A stretch of 64,000 nucleotides of DNA from NCBI GenBank assembly GCA_947468275.1, contig CANIKO010000017.1:1-64000 (forward strand), in the 5' to 3' direction. A program made the translations under genes and the position numbers. Position 1 is the first letter of the stretch; each line of letters opens with the position of its first letter. The notes below the pieces were generated by a model that saw only the letters and a list, made by a program, of their open reading frames with translations, made no database searches and was not told the DNA's origin. Origin of the DNA: Bacteroidota bacterium (GTDB taxonomy: Bacteria; Bacteroidota; Bacteroidia; NS11-12g; UBA9320). Shown here one piece after another: positions 60,678 to 64,000 of this stretch.

Positions 60678-62606
60678 ATGAAAACACTCAACAAAAATCT
60701 AGTAAAAAGTCTAGCGATTAGCTTCTTCTTACTGTTTTCCTTCGTAAAACTAAATGCTCAAAGCACACTCGATCAAAACAATCTTGGACCGGTAACCGGT
60801 AATGCATTGTATGGTGTTGGAGCAGGAGGCAATGGCATCAATACTGGATTATTCAGGATTATACCAGCGGCTACCGGAATAAATAATACTTTTATTGGAA
60901 TAGGAGCAGGTGCTATTAATGCAATAGGATATAATAATACCTTTATAGGAATTTCTACCGGTGCTACTAATAATGCAGGCTATGATAATACGATTGTAGG
61001 AACTGGATCAGGAGTTAGTAACACCAATGGTTTTGAGAATACATTTCTAGGAAGTAATTCTGGTATTAGTAATGTGGGAGGGGATAAAAACACTTTTACA
61101 GGATTTGGAAGCGGTGCTGCAGCCGATGGAGACGACAATACAGTTAATGGATACAAGAGTGGATTTAATTTAAGCGGTAGTGATAATACATTTATTGGGT
61201 CACATAGTGGTTATAACACTAGCGGCTGGGGCAATGTGTTTAATGGTTATTTTAGTGGATACAGCAATAATGCAGGCCAGGATAATACATTTATTGGAAA
61301 TGGCAGTGGTTTTACGAATGACGATGCACAAGAAAATGTTTTTGTGGGACTTTTTTCTGGATACGCAAATGATCATGGCGAGAAGAATGCTTTTATTGGT
61401 AGTATGTCTGGGTATAATTCAACAGGTGATTATAATGCATTTATGGGACAGGAGGCAGGTACAAATATAGTAACAGGGGATAATAATGTAATTGTTGGTG
61501 CTTATGCAGGCAGTTCATATTTAAATAGTGCATCAAGTGGAATGGTACTTTTAGGAACTAATGCCGATGCTTCAAGTTCGGCCACGGGTGTAACATTTAC
61601 GAATGCAGGTGCTATAGGTAAAGATGCAGAGGTTGATGAAGATAATGTTATTAGTATAGGTCAAATTGGTACACCAACACGTGTATGTATTGGATATGAA
61701 GGTGTCAACACATATTCTTTACCCAACGCAGCAACAGATATGTTTTATGTTAATGGAGATTGTTACGCATCTGGTGTTAAACTTCTCTCTGACGCCACAT
61801 TAAAGACCAATATAAAAACCATCTGGAATGGTCTTGAGTATATCAAAAAACTAAATCCTGTTTCCTATGATTTCAAACAAAATACTATATTCAATCTCCC
61901 TTCTGAAATGCAATACGGATTTATAGCTCAGGAATTGCAGAAGATTTTACCAAATGTTGTAAGTGGCAATGACAAGGGTATACATACTGTTAATTATATT
62001 GCCATAATTCCTGTTCTCACTAAAGCTATCCAAGAGCAGCAAGCAATTATTGACCAAAACAAATTAGAAAATGCTAAATTAAATGAAACGGTTAAAACGA
62101 TTGAAAAAAAACTATTGGATTTGGCGAAATCATTTGAAAGTAAAAATGGAGAAATAGAAGTTTTGGAAACTAAGTTAAACAATCAGGCAAAATTAGTAGA
62201 AGATAAAATTAACGAACTTAACAGGAGTCTTACTAATCTTAATTCATGCTGTGAAATAAATAGACTTAATAAAACTAATTCTGACATTAATACTATAAAT
62301 CCAACCAATACTAAAAATATTTCTACTATTACATTAAATAATATTGCAAGGTTGGATCAAAACAAACCAAATCCTTTTACTAATGAAACCTTTATTGATT
62401 ATTATATCCCAACCGGCTCCGAAGTATCCAAAATTGAAATATTTGACCAAATGGGCAAAAAAGTATTTACCTTTAATATCTTAAATTTTGGGGAAGGCCG
62501 CCTAGTAATTAAAAACGGTGGCTTGGCTTCTGGTATTTATAACTATAACTTAATTATTGGAAATAAAATTATTGATAATTATAAAATGCAAATTTTAAGT
62601 AATTAG
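60678..62606 (+). CDS. T9SS adhesin with solenoid repeats and S74 intramolecular chaperone
   Basis: A 642-residue protein with a signal peptide ending KLNAQ. Residues 60-270 hold about twelve 16-17-residue repeats around 'NTFIGxxSG' (NTFIGISTGATNNAGYD, NTFIGSHSGYNTSGWG and so on), a trimeric beta-solenoid pattern. Residues 360-460 are a peptidase S74 (endosialidase chaperone) domain with SDATLKTNI, then YGFIAQEL and VNYIAIIPVLTKAI. A coiled coil (460-530) leads to a type A sorting domain (KPNPFTNETFIDYYIP). S74 domains cut themselves off the fibre they fold, so the T9SS tail may be lost with it. It is 84 bases after the regulator gene. Confidence 0.88.
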   Translation: MKTLNKNLVKSLAISFFLLFSFVKLNAQSTLDQNNLGPVTGNALYGVGAGGNGINTGLFRIIPAATGINNTFIGIGAGAINAIGYNNTFIGISTGATNNAGYDNTIVGTGSGVSNTNGFENTFLGSNSGISNVGGDKNTFTGFGSGAAADGDDNTVNGYKSGFNLSGSDNTFIGSHSGYNTSGWGNVFNGYFSGYSNNAGQDNTFIGNGSGFTNDDAQENVFVGLFSGYANDHGEKNAFIGSMSGYNSTGDYNAFMGQEAGTNIVTGDNNVIVGAYAGSSYLNSASSGMVLLGTNADASSSATGVTFTNAGAIGKDAEVDEDNVISIGQIGTPTRVCIGYEGVNTYSLPNAATDMFYVNGDCYASGVKLLSDATLKTNIKTIWNGLEYIKKLNPVSYDFKQNTIFNLPSEMQYGFIAQELQKILPNVVSGNDKGIHTVNYIAIIPVLTKAIQEQQAIIDQNKLENAKLNETVKTIEKKLLDLAKSFESKNGEIEVLETKLNNQAKLVEDKINELNRSLTNLNSCCEINRLNKTNSDINTINPTNTKNISTITLNNIARLDQNKPNPFTNETFIDYYIPTGSEVSKIEIFDQMGKKVFTFNILNFGEGRLVIKNGGLASGIYNYNLIIGNKIIDNYKMQILSN

Positions 62607-62625
62607 TCATTTTTTACTTACTTAT

Positions 62626-62666
62626 AAATAAATAGGTTACCTGAATAAAGGGTAACCTATTTATTT
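62626..62666. terminator. Strong 16-bp hairpin terminator
   Basis: AAATAAATAGGTTACC (62626-62641) pairs perfectly with GGTAACCTATTTATTT (62651-62666). It ends the adhesin transcript; the AT-rich outer stem can act in both directions. Confidence 0.75.
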
Positions 62667-62771
62667 AAAGTACTTATGTAAAAGAAATAAATTTATTTTT
62701 TGTAACCTTTTGCAATTTTAAGGTCTAACAATAAAGAATCACACAAACTGAGTAAAATTAAGATTAGTGTC

Positions 62772-64000
62772 ATGGTACCAAATAGAAGATATACTTTAGT
62801 GATTTATATCCTTTTGCTTTTGTCATTTAATTGCAAAGCTCAGAAATACGAATGGGTTAATTTTATTGAAGGTCAAAATAATGAAGAAGCTGTCTCTATG
62901 AGTGTAGACCCCTCTGGTAACCAATATTCTACCTTTGATTATGTTAATGATATAAAATTTGGAAGTGTTTATTTGAAAGATTCAACCAATCGTCCAAATG
63001 TTTTGGTTTTAAAACAAAATACTTATGGGAAAATAATTTGGTACAGTACAATCAAAGTGTCAACTAAACAAAGTTGGGTTCAGGGATTGGCTTCACGGTT
63101 TAATAGCACAGGCAATCTTATAATATTTGTGGTCAGTCCGGTTGATATAGTAATAGGGACTGATACAATCAAAAGAAAGGGTACGGTTGATTATGCCTTA
63201 TATATTGTAGAATTTGACAAGAATGGAAAAATGGTAAGCGGTAAAAATTTAATTGAGGGATCTATGGACCTTACTGCTAACAACCTTTTTAATGTTTCCA
63301 ACAGGTTTGCTTCCGACCAAAATGATAATGTATATTTTAGTCATATCTTTAAAGGACAGATAAAAATATATGACTCTAAAGGAGTAACAAATTATGGTTC
63401 ATCTTCTTCTATTAGCAGGAATATTATTTTTAAATTTTCCAATTCGGGTCAAAAATTTGAATGGGCAAATGAATTACCATATAAGGCTGCCAGCGCAATT
63501 TGGATAAATAGCCTTAAAGTGGATATTCACGAAAATTTATATGCTGCTGCATATTGGGGCGGGGGTTCAACCAGCACTGTATCATTCAAAGGAAAAACAC
63601 TCAGTAACCCGCAAGGAGGTACCGGTGCTATTTTTATATGGGATAAGAACGGGAAAGACAAAAACTGGTTTTATATTCAGGCCTCAGGTAAAAGCAGTAC
63701 GATAACAGATATTGCTGTACATGACAGTAATTCAATTTTTGTATCAGGTGCTTACCTTGGTGATTCGGCAAAGTTTGATACTATGTGGAAGCGAAATAAA
63801 AAATATGGAGGCTACTATTTTTTTGCCCTATATAATATTAAAGGAAATGTAAAATGGGTAAAAACAGAGGATACAAGTTATTCTTCAAGCATTAATTATT
63901 TTAATGCCTATGGTTCAATGATTAATTATATAGATAAATTTTTTTATCGTTCATTATGGGAAACCACACGTAGTGGCAATCCTATAATTTTTGACGGACA
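62772..64000 (+). CDS. Exported beta-propeller-like protein (partial, runs off the window)
   Basis: From ATG 62772 the frame stays open for 409 codons to the window edge. A signal peptide ends NCKAQ. The body shows repeated blades of about 60-70 residues that start with phrases like 'SMSVDPSGNQYSTF', 'FASDQNDNVYFSH' and 'KVDIHENLYAAAYW', the pattern of SBBP-type beta-propellers, and many such proteins end in a T9SS domain beyond this edge. Function unknown; a surface-binding role is likely. Confidence 0.75.
   Translation, partial: MVPNRRYTLVIYILLLLSFNCKAQKYEWVNFIEGQNNEEAVSMSVDPSGNQYSTFDYVNDIKFGSVYLKDSTNRPNVLVLKQNTYGKIIWYSTIKVSTKQSWVQGLASRFNSTGNLIIFVVSPVDIVIGTDTIKRKGTVDYALYIVEFDKNGKMVSGKNLIEGSMDLTANNLFNVSNRFASDQNDNVYFSHIFKGQIKIYDSKGVTNYGSSSSISRNIIFKFSNSGQKFEWANELPYKAASAIWINSLKVDIHENLYAAAYWGGGSTSTVSFKGKTLSNPQGGTGAIFIWDKNGKDKNWFYIQASGKSSTITDIAVHDSNSIFVSGAYLGDSAKFDTMWKRNKKYGGYYFFALYNIKGNVKWVKTEDTSYSSSINYFNAYGSMINYIDKFFYRSLWETTRSGNPIIFDG

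Noticed and set aside
60678-62606. Phage tail fibre (prophage) because of the S74 domain
   Set aside because: It has a signal peptide and a T9SS tail, and no phage structural or integrase genes are near.

Overview
The window is one stretch of a low-GC (AT-rich) genome from the phylum Bacteroidota. Four things support this. Several secreted proteins end in type IX secretion (T9SS) sorting domains: type A ends at 1-113, 11750-14308, 29742-30545 and 60678-62606, and a gliding-motility (CHU_C, type B) end at 50229-55454. Promoters fit the Bacteroidota consensus TTTG-N19-TAnnTTTG (gdhA, rimP, rpmH). Shine-Dalgarno sequences are almost absent. Gene families such as DUF6089, SDR-type L-threonine dehydrogenase and group III truncated haemoglobin are typical of the phylum. 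I cannot place it below phylum or class. It reads as ordinary chromosome: I see no rRNA, tRNA, CRISPR array, insertion sequence or prophage.

Layout. 1-16 kb: the tail of a T9SS cargo gene, a crotonase, TatD, a secreted arylsulfotransferase-like protein on the minus strand, a lipoprotein di-haem cytochrome with a ChaN-like protein, then a membrane-lipid block (CPBP protease, cdsA, gdhA, psd), a Cys/Lys-rich secreted peptide, a lipoprotein cyclophilin, a membrane protein, a T9SS cargo with duplicated domains, a SRPBCC protein, truncated haemoglobin and tsaB. 16-31 kb: a DUF6089 barrel, a class-A beta-lactamase-fold hydrolase, a PfkB kinase divergent from mnmA, an RsmI-like methylase divergent from an S9 oligopeptidase plus MFS exporter, ssb, an SDR-DUF2867 protein and small lipoproteins. 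Several gaps here hold short decayed or frameshifted reading frames.

31-41 kb: a toxin-antitoxin pair with a palindromic operator, an alpha/beta hydrolase abutting a GT2-sugar transferase fusion, the rimP-nusA-infB operon with a terminator-like leader, rlmN without a standard start codon, and an LpxL-like acyltransferase. 41-50 kb: a 1709-residue exported TPR-CHAT (caspase-like) protein, a cold-shock protein, the rpmH-rnpA-yidD operon (rpmH is a 53-codon gene), L-threonine dehydrogenase and DUF4197. 50-57.7 kb: a giant PKD-repeat adhesin and a pair that looks like amino-sugar recycling, a MurU-like nucleotidyltransferase and an AmgK-like kinase fused to a RapZ C-terminal domain.

57.7-64 kb: a four-gene operon (small acidic protein, multi-TM protein, HisKA_3 histidine kinase, NarL/LuxR regulator), then a T9SS adhesin with a solenoid and an S74 intramolecular chaperone, and a truncated beta-propeller-like secreted protein. 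A 16-bp dyad (TAGT...ACTA) lies before the kinase operon and again before the adhesin, which suggests the regulator controls both.

The strongest candidates for something undescribed are the exported TPR-CHAT protein, the kinase-RapZ fusion, and the sensor-regulator-adhesin module with its shared dyads. All functional calls rest on motif recognition by eye; no database search was run.
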